Source: Siniperca chuatsi (lineage: Eukaryota; Chordata; Actinopteri; Centrarchiformes; Sinipercidae). From it: 64,000 nt of DNA. A model generated the notes under the pieces. It had not been told where the DNA came from. It made no database searches and saw only the letters and a program-made list of their open reading frames with translations. The stretch is taken from assembly GCF_020085105.1 (NCBI RefSeq), contig NC_058062.1, positions 7,615,945 to 7,679,944 of the forward strand, given 5' to 3'. Both the position numbers and the translations under genes were made by a program. Below are positions 13,385 through 26,379 of the stretch, in pieces (positions within the stretch are counted from its first letter, which is position 1; the number at the start of each line of letters is the position of its first letter).

Positions 13385-15254
13385 CGGCTCACCCTGTGTC
13401 TTCTCCTGCTGCATGACATCCAGCAGGGTCTGGTACTTTTGAATAGTTCACTCTGTGTCGCCCTGATGTGTGTCAGGCTGGCAACAGGTGCCTGCAGCCC
13501 CGTCATCTGAGCTAATTTACAGGCCTCAATCTCAGTCAGATTCCTCTCCAAAAGGGTAAAACAATAAAGTCAAATATTTTTAAGCTAAACTCGATTTTTT
13601 CTCATTTTTTCCATATTCTGACCCGCAACTTTACTGTTTTGGTTCACTCTCATAGCCTCATTTTCGGCTGTTTTCAGCAACAAAAAAAAAGCTCTAACAA
13701 CCCACTTTTTGCTACCTGCCTGGCATCAAACAGCAGACAGACAAAGTTAGCAACTAGCCGGTGAATACAGTGGAGCATTTATCAGCTAAAGAGATATTTT
13801 CCCTCAAGAGTCACCCACAGCTTGTTTCTGCTGCCCCCAAGTGGCGACAAAATTTGTCATTGCAGATTTAAATCATCCATGAGTGAATTACATCTCTCCA
13901 GATTTACCATAATGCTGAGTATCTCCAAACCCAGGTCTTCAGTGGTGATGTAATGTGAACCTCCTTTAGTCCCTACATGAGATCCTTATTTAGTAATCTT
14001 TTGTTGCACCCTCTTTGCCGGAGATGATCCAACAGACCCAGATCACCTCCTGCTTTATTTGTCATTTGTCAACTATTCCTGATATGTATAATATGCAGGT
14101 AAACTACCGATTGCCAATACTGCATATTTATACAGTAGCCTACATGTTTATTTTGCTGCTCATTTTGTTCTCTTTTGTAACCACTGGAAGTTTTTAGGTA
14201 AACTCCGAGAGCTGCAGCCACTTCCACTTGCATGTGATGACTAAGCCGGCAAAGCATGTCAATGCATTGTTTTAATTTCCTGATTCTGATGATCCCAACT
14301 CCCTCTGGTTGTTTCTCAGGTAAGCCAGCTCAGTTATTCCAGCTGCAGCTCAAGGTCTTTTTTTTCAGGGATAAATCTCTCAGGATCTTCATTAAACCAA
14401 TAATGTTGACCTTCACAGGTTGGTGCAGGCTCTGCTCCTTTTCCATCATCATCAAAGAACCAAAGATTATTTCTGCCCCTTGTCACTCAAATTTTCAGCT
14501 GCCAGTGGAAGACGGTTGTTCATGCAATGTATTTCTTTCAGTTTATTCTGACTGATAGAGCAGCAGTTTTGATGTCAAACCTACTTGAATTTACAATCAT
14601 CTGCTGCCAGCTTGGTGTCATCCAGCTGAAGGGTCAGCTCTGACACAGCAGTGCCAGCTGCCTGGATCTCGCACAACGAAGTAATTACTCGCGTCACACT
14701 CAATGACTCGCATCAATGCGTACAATCTTTTAATTTTCATCAAGTCTGGCAACACTTCAGTCTGCAAGTGCAACAATAAACTAGTCAGTGAAAAATGCAT
14801 GTAATGCAAACATCTTTTTATGAATGAAGACATCTAAATCCGATGAGATATCAATAACTCATCAATAACTTGGCATAGGCTCCATTAAGCTGAGCCTCTC
14901 AGGCCATCTGTGGCAGTTAACCAGCTGTCCTTGATGCTGCTGAAACTGATAGTCAGGCACCATTATTATTTCCAGATCCAAAGTCCCCAGCCACACTATT
15001 AAGTCTGCCAAAGGAACCAGCAGTTGATGTGCAGATGCCCTTACCCAATGTCCTTCCAACCACTCTGCCAGATCTCTGGGACATAACAGACATTGGCTCC
15101 CACGGTGAGAAGACCCAGAGGCCCTGACAAAGGCTCCAGAGCCAAGACCCACCACCCTGCAACTGGAGCCGCAGCTGCGGCTCACAAGTGTGATCACTAC
15201 TGCAGAGACAGGAAGGTCTCTGGTATCTTCTGAAAACAGCGTGGAAGGCAGCAA
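13385..15254 (-). pseudogene. Type I keratin pseudogene with exons still in order
   Basis: Pieces of a type I keratin rod are seen in order on the minus strand. At about 15,254-14,870 there is a Gly/Ser-rich head-like segment, then a helix-start-like RDLAEWLEG. Near 14,640-14,590 TLQLDDTKLAADD matches coil 1B and is followed by a gtagg donor. At about 14,445-14,290 GLMKILRDLSLKKKDLEL and, in another frame, ELAYLRNNQREL match the next exon. At 14,257-14,130 MQVEVAAALGV matches linker 12/coil 2. At 13,555-13,388 LTEIEACKLAQMTGLQ and, after a one-base slip, YQTLLDV match the end of coil 2 and run to a gtgagc donor. The breaks are frameshifts and in-frame stops, and I found no intact frame. The pieces are separated where keratin introns would fall, so this is a decayed gene copy and not a processed one. 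Exact ends are uncertain. Confidence 0.8.
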
Positions 15255-15269
15255 TGAAGTAATAAAAGC

Positions 15270-18200
15270 AATAAAACTATTTCCACTTTTTATTTTTCAA
15301 ACAAAACCACAAAATGAAACTGAAAAACAGTTTAACCTCAGTTCTAATTTTACTTCATCATTGTAATATCACATACTATAAAATATGTGTATGACTGGTG
15401 CTTTTGCAATGCACAACAACCTTTGTACAAAAGAAAAAAATATATTTTAATTTTAATTAGCATTATTGATGTTGTGTCAGTGTTTTGATTCCGTACTTTT
15501 TTTTAGCTTTGTTTGAATATGTTTTACAATAATTACCTTTACCAATGACATGTACAGTATCTAATATTTTAAATCTCCTTAATGAGTTTGGTGTCAATAA
15601 AAGTCAAAAGGTCAAAAGGATTCCTTTTGAGGAAAAAACAGTCAGATTTTACATAACAAAATATATCTGGAGGACAGTGCTCCCTGGTCCATTTCAGAGA
15701 GCAATTCCAGCCCCACAGCATCAAGTCAACCCACTTCAGTGTAAGCACAGATCATTGAAACTGAGGCCCATGGGACTGTGTTCGCATTAGCTGATTTATA
15801 TACAAGTTGAAGCATCTCAAAATGTTATATAATTGTGCTGTGGCACTTGCTGAGGGGCTGGAGAATAACCTCTTGGCCTCATATACTGCTTTGAAGTATT
15901 GATAGCATACTTCGCAGTACTGTTGCAGAGATGCCCAGATCTATCCAAGCACACAAATTTTGTTTTGTAAGCTTTTACAGTAAATGCCATTATTCTGCTG
16001 CTACTTGCATATAAATATATGGAGATTTTTTTAATATATTTATAAATATTTCTGCATATGTAGCCTAATTTGATATTTATTTTTAAAGATTTCCATGTTA
16101 AAAATCAGAGTCATGACTGCACCAAAGATATTGTGTGATGTGAAAGAAACAGGTGCATACAGGTGTTATGAAAACAACTGGAAGTTTGTGATTGCAATTT
16201 GGCCCATAGATTTGGCCTGCTTGCCAACACCGTCAGCGGATGGGGCTACAACAGAGTCTGTGAAAAAAAGCTCATGGAGGCAATTAACGTAATGTAGGCC
16301 TACTTTCTTCTCTGAGTCATAACTCAGTTGAATTTCAACACAGAGATACACATATGTTTAGATTCGGTGTGACATACACATTCAGAGGATATTCCATGGC
16401 GAGTAACATACATTCACTTAGAAATCATCGAAAAAACGTCCCTTTCAACTCCAGAACTTGCCTGAGAATCATCACGTTTTTAGGGTTTCTTCAGTTGTCC
16501 AGGGGGGCAGTGGCACAGTTTCTGACATTGAAAACCTCTGGTCTATTTCATAGATGAACACTGTGGGCATGAACATAATGTTTTTTAGAGGTGACAGTCA
16601 AGTGCTGGTCTGAAAACATGCTACTGAGTCATTAAGCAGTTTGTCACATATCAGGTTTTCTGACTGAAAACAAACTCATGTAGACCAACTGTATATTGAC
16701 CTTGGGTAGTGACTTGTGTACTAAACACAGGCACATATTGTCTTGTGAAACAATTGATGTAATGTGACTTATAAAATATGATTAATGTTGTTTTCACAAT
16801 CACATCTTGCATAATGGAATCAGAAATGGTTTCTGGCTTGCTGTAACAATGAGGAGTAACACAGAATTGGATGAGATCAGAAGGGGGTGGAGACGAGTAT
16901 GACCCTGCATCTAGAGAGGAAGAAGGTCACCAAACACACTTTCCCACCCAGCCCTGCCAGACACACACACATACACAAAAACACAGGCCCACCCTGCAGA
17001 GTTGTGTTTGCCAGATGAGGGTGTGATACATGACCGCTGTCACTGCTTCCTTCACTACATCAGCATAGCAACTGCACCACAATATACAGTGCTGCTCTCT
17101 GAAGATACAGTGAAATACTACCCGAGGCACAAAGCAATGCCATCTGCAGTGCACTCAAGGGGAGTGTTTAAGAGTGTTTAATCAAATAGTGACAAAGGTT
17201 AAAGAGTACTTTTGCCAGAATGACGCTGCAACTCTCTTAATGTATCCTTGTGAACATGAGCTGAACTGAATAGAGTCTGCTTCTTTCATGTTATGATTTG
17301 CTAAAAAAGCTGGAACCAGTTTCTGAAATCAAATTTTGATGGTTTACATTTACCCGACAGTCTAGATGAGTAAAAAATAAGCAACAGCCAAGAATTTAAT
17401 TGTAGATTTGTAGATTTAATTGTGTAACATATAAAAAAGGATATCAAAATACATACATTACATGGTGTGAGAGCATGTGTTCTCTCAGACAGTACAGTAA
17501 GTCCATTAAGTCCTGACAATGGCAGAAATATAACACAGTATATAAATACACATTTTGTTCCAAAATCTGAAAGCACTTACAATAGCTTTATCGTCATTCA
17601 AGGCTGAACTATACATAACCACATTATCATGATTCAGGCGAAAGATAACACCTTTATCTTCTTCGTCATTGCCCAGTGTTTATCACTTTGCTGCACAGAC
17701 TATTTAAATGTCTTTTTGTCTGAACTGGGTGGAGATGTTAAATAAATTTTACTTCAAATAGCTCATTATATGATCATGAGGCTTGTCGTTGTTTGGACAG
17801 GGGAAAGTGCTGTAGGATTTCTTACTGTTCAAAAATAGACAATACCAGGAAAGGGATCTCTTTTTCTGAGCGTACCCACTCATTGTGTCCCATCTGTAAC
17901 CTCTGACCCCAGACCTTACATACGCTATGACTCACATAACCAGATCCATGCATCAGACTACACTAATTTTCCTGTCCTCCCTTTACATATAAAGAGGACC
18001 TTTTTCATAGATCAAACATGGACACATACCTGTATCCAATTCAGACTTAAAAGCACTGCCTGGTCCATCTGTTTAGTTTACATGCAAAATCCAATAAACA
18101 CTGTTGGAATAAAAAGCAGTTTAGGTTGCATGTATCCTCTGCATACCTACTGTACATTGTCTAATTAGTGGCTCAAAGCAGAGTTAAGGTTGATCAGCAG

Positions 18201-18800
18201 CAAAAGAAATTGCATATGAAGAGTTTAGCAATAAAAATTACCTTGTCTTTTATCAACACAACTGCTGTGCAACATAATGAGGAGTGTCAACACAAATATA
18301 TTTTGCCTTTACTTTTGCAAGCTCTAGAGCTTTTGTTATCATAACCCTGAATACTGGGTTCTCCAGTAAAAATCAAGCTCTGTTTTCTGAATAGTGTGTG
18401 CAAATTGGATGTGACCAATACATAAATGTTCAGATCTCGAGTCGGGTGGTTGAAAAAACTTTTGTCACAGTACGGTACAGGAATAACACAGTTTGTCACA
18501 GTGAGTTTCTATTGACATCAGGGAGGTTGTTATTGAACAACCGCAATAATTGTGATGCCTGATTATGACATTCACTCTAAATCAGTGTCATCTTCTCGAT
18601 AGGTGTCCTCTGTGGCTGATATATCTGAGTTGTAAAGCGCAGGTAAACTTGTCAGAAAGATTCAGTCCTCTGCAAGGTCACTGGTGAGGTGAAAGCGCAG
18701 CGGTGAATGTGTAAACAACCTGTAGTCCTCAGGTTGGGATAGACAGGAGAGCATAGGTCAAAAACATGATTTTGTCTTCTTGGTGACTGTGAGCAGAGCA
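15270..18800. other. Intergenic, no gene recognised
   Basis: No exon could be supported on either strand. It includes the presumed 3' UTR of the RAMP gene at its right end; no clear AATAAA was found there on the minus strand. Confidence 0.55.
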
Positions 18801-18814
18801 GAGATTTAGGATTT

Positions 18815-21800
18815 TCAGGAGCTGCCATCCCCATTCTTGGTCTTGAGCACAACTAGGCTAACCATGACGGGGATCAGGCAGATGGGAGTTATCACCAGGG
18901 CAAAGACGATGACTGGTGGTGGGTCGCTTAGCTCCTCTGTGGGACAATCCTTGAAAAACTTGGAGTGAATGTCCACAAAGGTTTGTTCCACCAGAGGGTT
19001 GGGCCATGGGATCAAGAGACAATCAGAAATCTTCTCTGTGCAAAGGCTTAGGTTACTATATGAACTGCAGTATGGAGACAGAAAGTATATGGAAGATTTC
19101 ACACTGTACACTGTATTTTGTTGTATTATATTTAACAATCTTTTGTTAAATGTGCAAATGTGAACACACACTACTTACCCGCTCACATTACCCCAAATGC
19201 ACAAGTCACTGCTGTTTAGTGATGCCATTGCATGCTCAAAATTGAAGAGACATAGATGGTCAAACAGTTTGGAAAGGCAATCCATTGTTGGTGCACCATA
19301 AATATCATAACAGAAGGAGCAAAAGTCCATACAACTGTGAGAATTATTCCCACAAACTGCATGAATTAAAGAGTTAGAAAAAGAAAGAGAAGAGGGAAAG
19401 AGTCAAAAACGAGAGAGAGAGGGAGACATTGAGGCACATTAGAAAATGACAATAAAGATGTGTTGGACATCTTCAGAAGATCTCCATTAAATTATTTGTT
19501 TACAGAATGATATAAGGTTGTATGGCTATGTATGGTTATAAAGTTATGTCACCTACCAAATGATAAGGTAGGATCTCCATAAGTGACATCTAAAACAGAG
19601 AAAAATAAGATTTTTAGATTAAAACCCTTTACATAAAACAGTAATGTAGACCTTCTTATTCAGTTCATTAAAGAAGTTCATCAAAGACATGCATCCTAGC
19701 AAGTTTCAATGCAAAGATATTTTTGGCTATCGTAGCTGATGAGCTCCTTCACATGTCTAGTACTGAGGCAGGCATTTGCAGCTGTATAAGGGAGACCACA
19801 CACTCACCAGAGAGAAAGGAGAGGAATACCCCAATGAAACCAAGTGCTCCCTTCATGTCAGAAAAAATGAATAAATGTGCGTTTTCCCCAACTGATGACC
19901 ATGTATAATAAAACTAAACTTCTTAGACTGTGTACAGCGAGGCATAACAGGAAACCCGACAGGATGGAAGAGACGCAGTGTAACCTTCGGTTACCAGATG
20001 TCCAAACAGTGTTACCCACGGTTACCAGATGTTCTTCGAAGATCTGTCTGACGGCCCTGCGCCTTGGTAGCAGCTCTTCCTCTCCAAAACACGTTTCTTT
20101 AGGATTTTCTTCCTCTTTTAAAGGGGTGGAGGCAACAAAGATTGTCCTCTCCATTCTCCCAAATAAAAGGGAGCACACCCAAGCTGGGCTGGACTCACAT
20201 CTGAAAACCCTTTACTCTTTAACTCTTGTTCTGCTTTTTAGTCTCAGTTTCTCACAGTCAAAGGCCTGGCCAGCTCACAGCATGTGATTTATTTGCCTTT
20301 TGGGCTCCCTCTGCCAAATAGGAAACATAAGTAAACATTTAGAGCTTAGCTTTGTAGCTAGTTTGGGGGTGGATGTAATCATGACTCTGCAGGGTGTGCT
20401 GTGCAGACAGGCATGATTTCATATGTAGGTTAATTTGACCAAACCTGGAAGAAGTTATTAGTTGGAGCTGTCCAGCTATTTAAAAGGCCAACTATCTTTA
20501 CAAACACTTACTAGTAAAGAAAACAAATTGACATTTCCACCACAAGTGTGGAAAACTTTTGTTTTTCATGTCATGAGAAGCTCCTGGGTGTGCTGCATCT
20601 ATAAGGTAGTTTCTCACTGTCACCATTCACCACTTAAAAGAGCAGTGTGAGAGAGGTGGTTTCATTGATTGAAAGAAAAATGAAATGTATGGTTCATGTT
20701 TTCTCATGACCAACTTGTTCATTAATGTCACTGAATCCACATGTTGGGCCTCTCACAACATCTGTTTGCCGAGCAGCATTTTGATTTAGTAATGACATCA
20801 GGAAATGTGTCTTTTCAGCAAAGGAGGAGCTCAGAGTTGGGGGGAGTTGGCAGGGGAAGGAGGTGGGACAATCAGGGGAAAGAAAAAAAAGGAAGGATGA
20901 GGAACAGTGAGAGGGGAGCTGCTCCAAAGTTCCAGTTGTTTCACAACTTGGAGTTCATGCGTTGATCACAGACGTTGCATGGGGTGAATGACGAACAAAT
21001 TCAGGAAGTTGAGCCAGGTGGGGGCTGCTCATAATGAGGTCTGAGTTAACTTTTAACCCCAAACCATTATGGGTCTTGTGTCTACTGCTGTTGACCTCTC
21101 ACTGGTAGAGACCTCCCCAGGAGTTTGTCTTGGATTCTCATGACAATACACACAAGGAGATCTTGGCAGAAACCAGGATCTCAGAGTTCTGCTTTCTGTG
21201 TTTGTCAATTCTAGGCCAGGCAAATGAGTTTAAGGAACTGATCCAAAACAATCTCCCAGTGGACACAAATATATAATCATTATTTATAACTGTAAAATAC
21301 AGAGCATGTAAATAGCGCTCATGTAATTATTTATTAAACTAATTAAAGTAAGATTTAATCAAAACCTGACCATTTGCAGATTTCATTTATTAAGGAGACA
21401 CAGACATGTAAGTGACAGTCTCTAATAATGTATAACAGAAAAAGGTTCTAAACTTACTGGCATTCATTGTCTCTGTTGAGTGATACCCTGTAGAGAAAGG
21501 AGGTCAAGTTCGTCAAAGTATTTATGGTCATGCATGAGATATATTTTTTTCTTTTTTTCTTTAAAATACACATACCTATTGTCATAGTGGGTCCCACCAC
21601 TAACTTTTCATCAACCAGACAAACCACTGTTGTGCATCCTGCTATAAAATAAATAAAGTAATGGGCAAACTGAATATTGGAATAAGATGTAAAGTTTAAA
21701 AAAAACTGTACAATTTGTAACAGGAATTATTAGACTGAATTATGATAGATAATCCTATATATACACATTTCAGAACTTGTGAAAGTAGAGGAGGTAAAGG

Positions 21801-22334
21801 AAATAACAAGGAGTAAACTGTAGGGAGTGAATAGGTCAGTGCATCCTGCATTTGTCTGCCACTGCTTTGAGAAAATCTTAATATATTCAGCTAAAGGACA
21901 TTTAAACTTACAAGACATCCCCCTCTCACTCATCAAGAATAAAATATCTCATTTAATAAATAGGAGCAAATAATAACTACAACATGAATCATAAAATAAA
22001 CTAATAATCTGGTGATAATATTCTCAACAACTATAACACAAACTAATTCTTTAAAAACGAATATGTTGTCTCAGCTTGATCAAAATCGCTCAATGACCCT
22101 TAAACCAAACTGTTTAAGTATAAAACTCAATCATGAGACTCGCTAAGCTCCTTTATAAAACCACTCAATCACTGAAAGCCCCTAAGCATTCCTCTTGAGA
22201 GGTGAGATGGAGGACAAGTAAAGGAGTTATATCATAAGAGTGAAGAAATGGACAGTGTAAATCCTCTACTTACCCCAGATGAGAAGAGTCACAAAACACC
22301 CAGAAAACATAAGTGAGAAACTAGTGTCTGTCAT
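18815..22334 (-). CDS. ramp2: Receptor activity-modifying protein, RAMP2-like
   Basis: RAMPs are single-pass type I proteins that escort calcitonin-receptor-like GPCRs to the surface and set their ligand choice (adrenomedullin/CGRP). Long form: exons 22334-22274 (signal peptide), 21641-21576, 21487-21458, 19589-19557, 19356-19179 and 19064-18815 give 205 residues. Short form: first exon 19856-19808 joined to the last three exons gives 169 residues. All joins are GT-AG and all exon junctions before the last intron are phase 1. In short-form numbering the six RAMP cysteines are C54, C63, C80, C95, C102 and C127, with an extra group at C29, C36, C40 and C43. Sequons are at N31, N75, N84 and N91. 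A transmembrane helix (about 138-160) contains ITPICLIP, closest to RAMP2, and ends in a short basic tail. Position beside ezh1 supports ramp2, although human RAMP2 has only four of the six cysteines. Confidence 0.88.
19808..19856 (-). CDS. ramp2: Alternative first coding exon of the RAMP gene
   Basis: The exon holds an ATG followed by 16 codons, MKGALGFIGVFLSFLS, a plausible signal peptide, then one base before a gtgagt donor. It joins in frame to the exon at 19589-19557 with the same phase as the upstream exon set. No acceptor AG directly precedes the ATG, so it reads as a first exon with its own promoter rather than an internal exon. Joining from here makes the junction codon Asp, whereas joining from the upstream exons makes it Asn and creates an N-V-T sequon. 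Confidence 0.65.
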
Positions 22335-22597
22335 TTTGCCTGACAATGCTCTGTCCGTCTTCCCTGGTGGGTAGTGATTACATATCTCAACCTTTTTGCA
22401 GGAAGGCTCTATAAAACAACAGGAAGCCCTCATTTCCTAGGATGGGCGGATTCACACAACGGGACAGAACCTCTGATAAGGTTAAAACTACTGTGGTCCA
22501 CTGGTGCACCACCATTACTTTCTCTCTCTTTATCTATTTCTTTCCCTAATCCCACCCTCTGTTTTCAAACAGAAAGAGAGAAATTGGGGAGAGCCCC

Positions 22598-22600
<3 letters not shown>

Positions 22601-22630
<30 letters not shown>
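22601..22630. repeat. (CT)n microsatellite
   Basis: Fifteen CT units. On the ramp2 strand it reads as a GAGA tract upstream of the first exon; any promoter role is speculative. Confidence 0.95.
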
Positions 22631-22632
<2 letters not shown>

Positions 22633-22907
22633 TTGCCTTTGATTAATATTTTTTAAATACAAACAACATTTAGATGTCAATAATGGGTACACACAAGTGA
22701 CTAATAGGATGTGAGCCATGAAGCCAACTCACAGCATAAGAGAGATGCATGCTTGTTAATCGCAATCCAAAAGCTTTTTACTACTACAATGTGATATTTG
22801 TTTCTTTACCCAAAAGTAGCAGTTACTGAAAGTACAAACAAAATGTTGTGGGACTTAGTATGACATTTTAAAAGAGTACTCAACCGACTTAGCAATGCAC
22901 TCCAATG

Positions 22908-23352
22908 TCATTGTCGGACTCATGATGGTTCAGCGAAAGTATCAAAATTGATGGAGCAGAAGCAGAGATATCATCTTTTTTATTCCACATATTTTTTCTT
23001 CCTTGTCAAAACCTGGCACCTACATTACCCACAATGCAACTTGACTGTACACAATTTGGTTGGAGATTCAGATGTGTCATACTAGTAGTGGCTAATGTAG
23101 CTTTGAGCCGCTAGCCTCAAGTAGAGATGAGGAGCGGGCTATGTAGGTCTGATAAGCTCACTTCTTTCTAACTCCACAGCCCCAGACTTTTAAACTTGTA
23201 GTCTTCAGCCCCAACCAATGCTGACTGACGTGACATCACTTGAGGAAGCTTCCTCTGAAGCCACAAAAAGCTTCATACAACTTTTTTTCACATATGTAGT
23301 AGTAACCTGTAAACAGATTTTGAAGTGTAAAATTGGTGCAGTTCCCCTTTAA
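22908..23352. repeat. Dispersed repeat, copy 1
   Basis: Shares long blocks with 33,470-33,852 in the same orientation: 'ccttgtcaaaacctgg', 'acccacaatgcaac', 'gagccgctagcctcaag', and an end block 'gtgtaaaattggt' then 'agttccccttta'. It has no coding content and is probably a non-autonomous element common in fish. The family is not identified. Confidence 0.85.
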
Positions 23353-24339
23353 TTTGCCATCATCGAAGACTACATTTTCCAGATTTTGGGTTTCTGTTTT
23401 TGGTGCTGTAGAGGATGAGATTTACTATACTGTATATTACTGGTGGTGAGTAAGGAATATGTTTTTTTGTATCTGTGCTGTGTTACAACACCAGTGCTGA
23501 TGACAAGCGTCACTTTTCCACCACCTCTGGATCTGACATCACACTGAGCTTCTGTGCTAAAGAGAGGCGGCAGGGTTCTCCATTGCGAAAGTGATGAACT
23601 CATCCACGTCACTGAAGGATAAGTGCTCTTTCTCAGCTGCTGGACTTGGGAGAGAGCCAGGTAGCTTGGGGCAGAAATTGCTTCCACATTTCATTTGAGA
23701 AAAAGGAGGCCACTCTTCTTAATGTAACTGACTGAATTTTAAAAATCCCACAATCTTAAATACATCTGCATCAAACTTTCAGTGTGAGTGAAGCTAAATA
23801 GCTGAATGGATTTGCCTGCAAGGAGGAACTTAACACATTTCAAATGTTGTGTTGAGGGAAGGCAGAAAAAGTGAAGGTTTACATGGCATGTCTCCCTTCT
23901 AGGAATAAATGCTTCTCACATCAGTTAATATTCTAGATGACTTTAGAGGTAACTATTTCATCAGCCATTTTATGAATCTTTTCATCTCCAAGCCTTTGTC
24001 ACAGATCATAAAAGCTACACCATATTTGAAAACATGAGTCCCACAATGACAGGCGCCAAGACCAACACACAGAGTTTTCCTTTGTACAGAATAAAAAACT
24101 TCCTGCTGATAACAGCCTCATTCCCCAAGCTTATCTTCCTGTGTGTGTTTGCTTGTGTTTGACAGTTCAGTATCAACATGGCACGAGCTACTTTAAATAC
24201 CACTGTAGATACGCCAAACATGTGGTATCATGTGAGATACTTAAGATTCTCTATAGATTGTATTATAGTGTATTGTGTATAGTGTATAGTGTATTATAGA
24301 CTGTATTATAGTGTATTGTATTATATTTTTTGCCTTTTT

Positions 24340-24445
24340 TGCTAGTACTTTCCTGTGTGCACTGACGTAAAGGTGAGCTGCTGTAACAAAGAGTTTCCCT
24401 TCAGGGATCAATAAAGTATTTCTGATTCTGATTCTGATTCTAGAT
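24340..24445 (+). mobile_element. LINE/SINE 3' end with (ATTCTG)n tail
   Basis: The segment 'tttcccttcagggatcaat' followed by 'aaagtatttctgattctg' and repeats of the last unit is the usual 3' terminus of a teleost non-LTR retroelement with a short tandem tail. Only the end is present, and no open frame is associated. Confidence 0.6.
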
Positions 24446-26379
24446 TCTCACTGAATGCATAATTAGTAACCATGAATGCACGACATAAACGGCAGAACCA
24501 GAGAGCAGAAAGGATCAACAGCAGCACAGTAATCGGAGAGAAACACACTGAGGCATTCGTGTTGGTATAGCATGATATCAGACCAAACCATGTCAAGCCA
24601 GGTTTCTTTATCCGAATTAGATTAGTGTATGTACTGTATAAGCATGTGTTTGTGTAGCTGAACAGTGCCATCTTGTGCCAGAGAAGAAGCATTTGTGTGG
24701 TTTCCTTTTATCCAATAATGGTTTATTTTGAAGAAATAAACTAAGCTGTTGTAAATATTAAAGATCCCCTCCAGACAGGTATTAAAACATATATACAAAT
24801 AGTATGCTTGGAACAATAATGTGTGTCTGATAAAATATAACTATAATAAAACTATAATTTCCACGTTAAAATCCTTTAAAAGGCATCCCTCCTTCTCATT
24901 AAATATTCCAGAATCTATGAATATGCAAACTGTGTTCATTTCTAAAGTTTTTTTCATTCTGAGTGTATGTGCAATGGTGGCTTCACATTTCTACATCACA
25001 CATGTATAAGCTGAAAATTGGACCAGGATTGGCTTCAAAACTATTTTTGATGTCACAAATCATGCTTGTAGGCCCACCCCTTAAAATCACAATTCCAATA
25101 AGCACAGAGAAATTCTCAACTTTCAGCAGATGAATGTGAAAACAGCCATCTAGTGTCAAACTCTGCACATACATCATTCTGCACAGTGAAGCTCAAACAT
25201 CCAACTGTAGGATCAAGAAGAAAAACATATTTTTGAGTGGAGGGTGACTTTAACAGAATAATAAACATTCAAATCACAACAGCATGTGATTTTACAGTCA
25301 CCTCAGAAATTGTTATATCTGCTATTACTTATAGAGAGTTATGGTGCTGCAAGTGCCTCTCAAAGGAACATATTTGTATTACAATCAATGTAAATAGCCT
25401 ATTTGTGACACAAGCCAAGCCATGTAAAAAAAGTGGATAAAGGCACATCCTTTAAATCGATAATAATCACAATATCTAAAAGGTAAACAATTCTGTGTAT
25501 TTATAAAATTAATTAAATAGGAATACACGTGGTGGTCTTCACTTACCATTGTTACTTATAACTTATTGTTACTAATAAAGCCCAATCAGGTTATAAAATC
25601 AGATAACTCGTTAACGTATGTTCAATTAAATTGTGGCTTTAAATTATTCTGTTCCTTCTACTCATCAGAATGATCATTTCCAAAAACTTAGCACAAACCA
25701 AAAAGGTGCATTTGTTTCTTTTGTCATGTTTTCAATTTAAGTTGTCCAATTTAGGATTTTACATGGAGTACGTGACTGCATCAGTGTCCCGAGGACCTTC
25801 ACACAGCCCTCTGTTTCAACACGGAGGCTAAAATGCGTTGGGTTCTCCCTGGAGGAGGAGTGCAGAACAACAACTGAACTGTTTTCCATCCGACAGAACT
25901 CCACAATAGGAGTTTTCAATTATTAAAAAATTTTTATTCTTACATTTTTTAGACTTTTCATCTACACAATCTGCACAATCGGGGTAATTAGTCCTACTAT
26001 GTGAATATGTTTTCCGGTTTTGTGAGCCGTCTATTTGTTTCGCTATTTCAAAAATTACCATAATATTCCTTTGAAATTATTTCATTTATTTCTTACATTA
26101 ATATCATATAGAGTGTTGTGCCGTCACGCATTTAGATGGCGATCTAGCTCTCAGGACAGTTGCATCAGTTCCTGTGTGTGCATGTGTAAACGGCTGTGCT
26201 GTCGCTGCTCCACGCTACTTTTTATTGCCAGGACGCTGAATAGTAATAAATCCTCCTCTGCTAGGAAAGGCTGTGATCATAATAAAGACGTCACCCTCCT
26301 GCTCGGGCTGGCTCAACGAAGCCAAGTGCGCAGCTATTTGTAAGCTACAACAACAACAACCTCCAGCACCATGCCCATG

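Noticed and set aside
14862-15254. A 130-codon minus-strand frame as a new gene
   Set aside because: It overlaps the head and first helix of the keratin pseudogene, and its neighbouring exons are broken, so an intact novel gene is not supported.
19858-20287. Opposing frames of 106 and 136 codons upstream of the short RAMP exon
   Set aside because: No family match, no splice or start context, and each is the shadow of the other.
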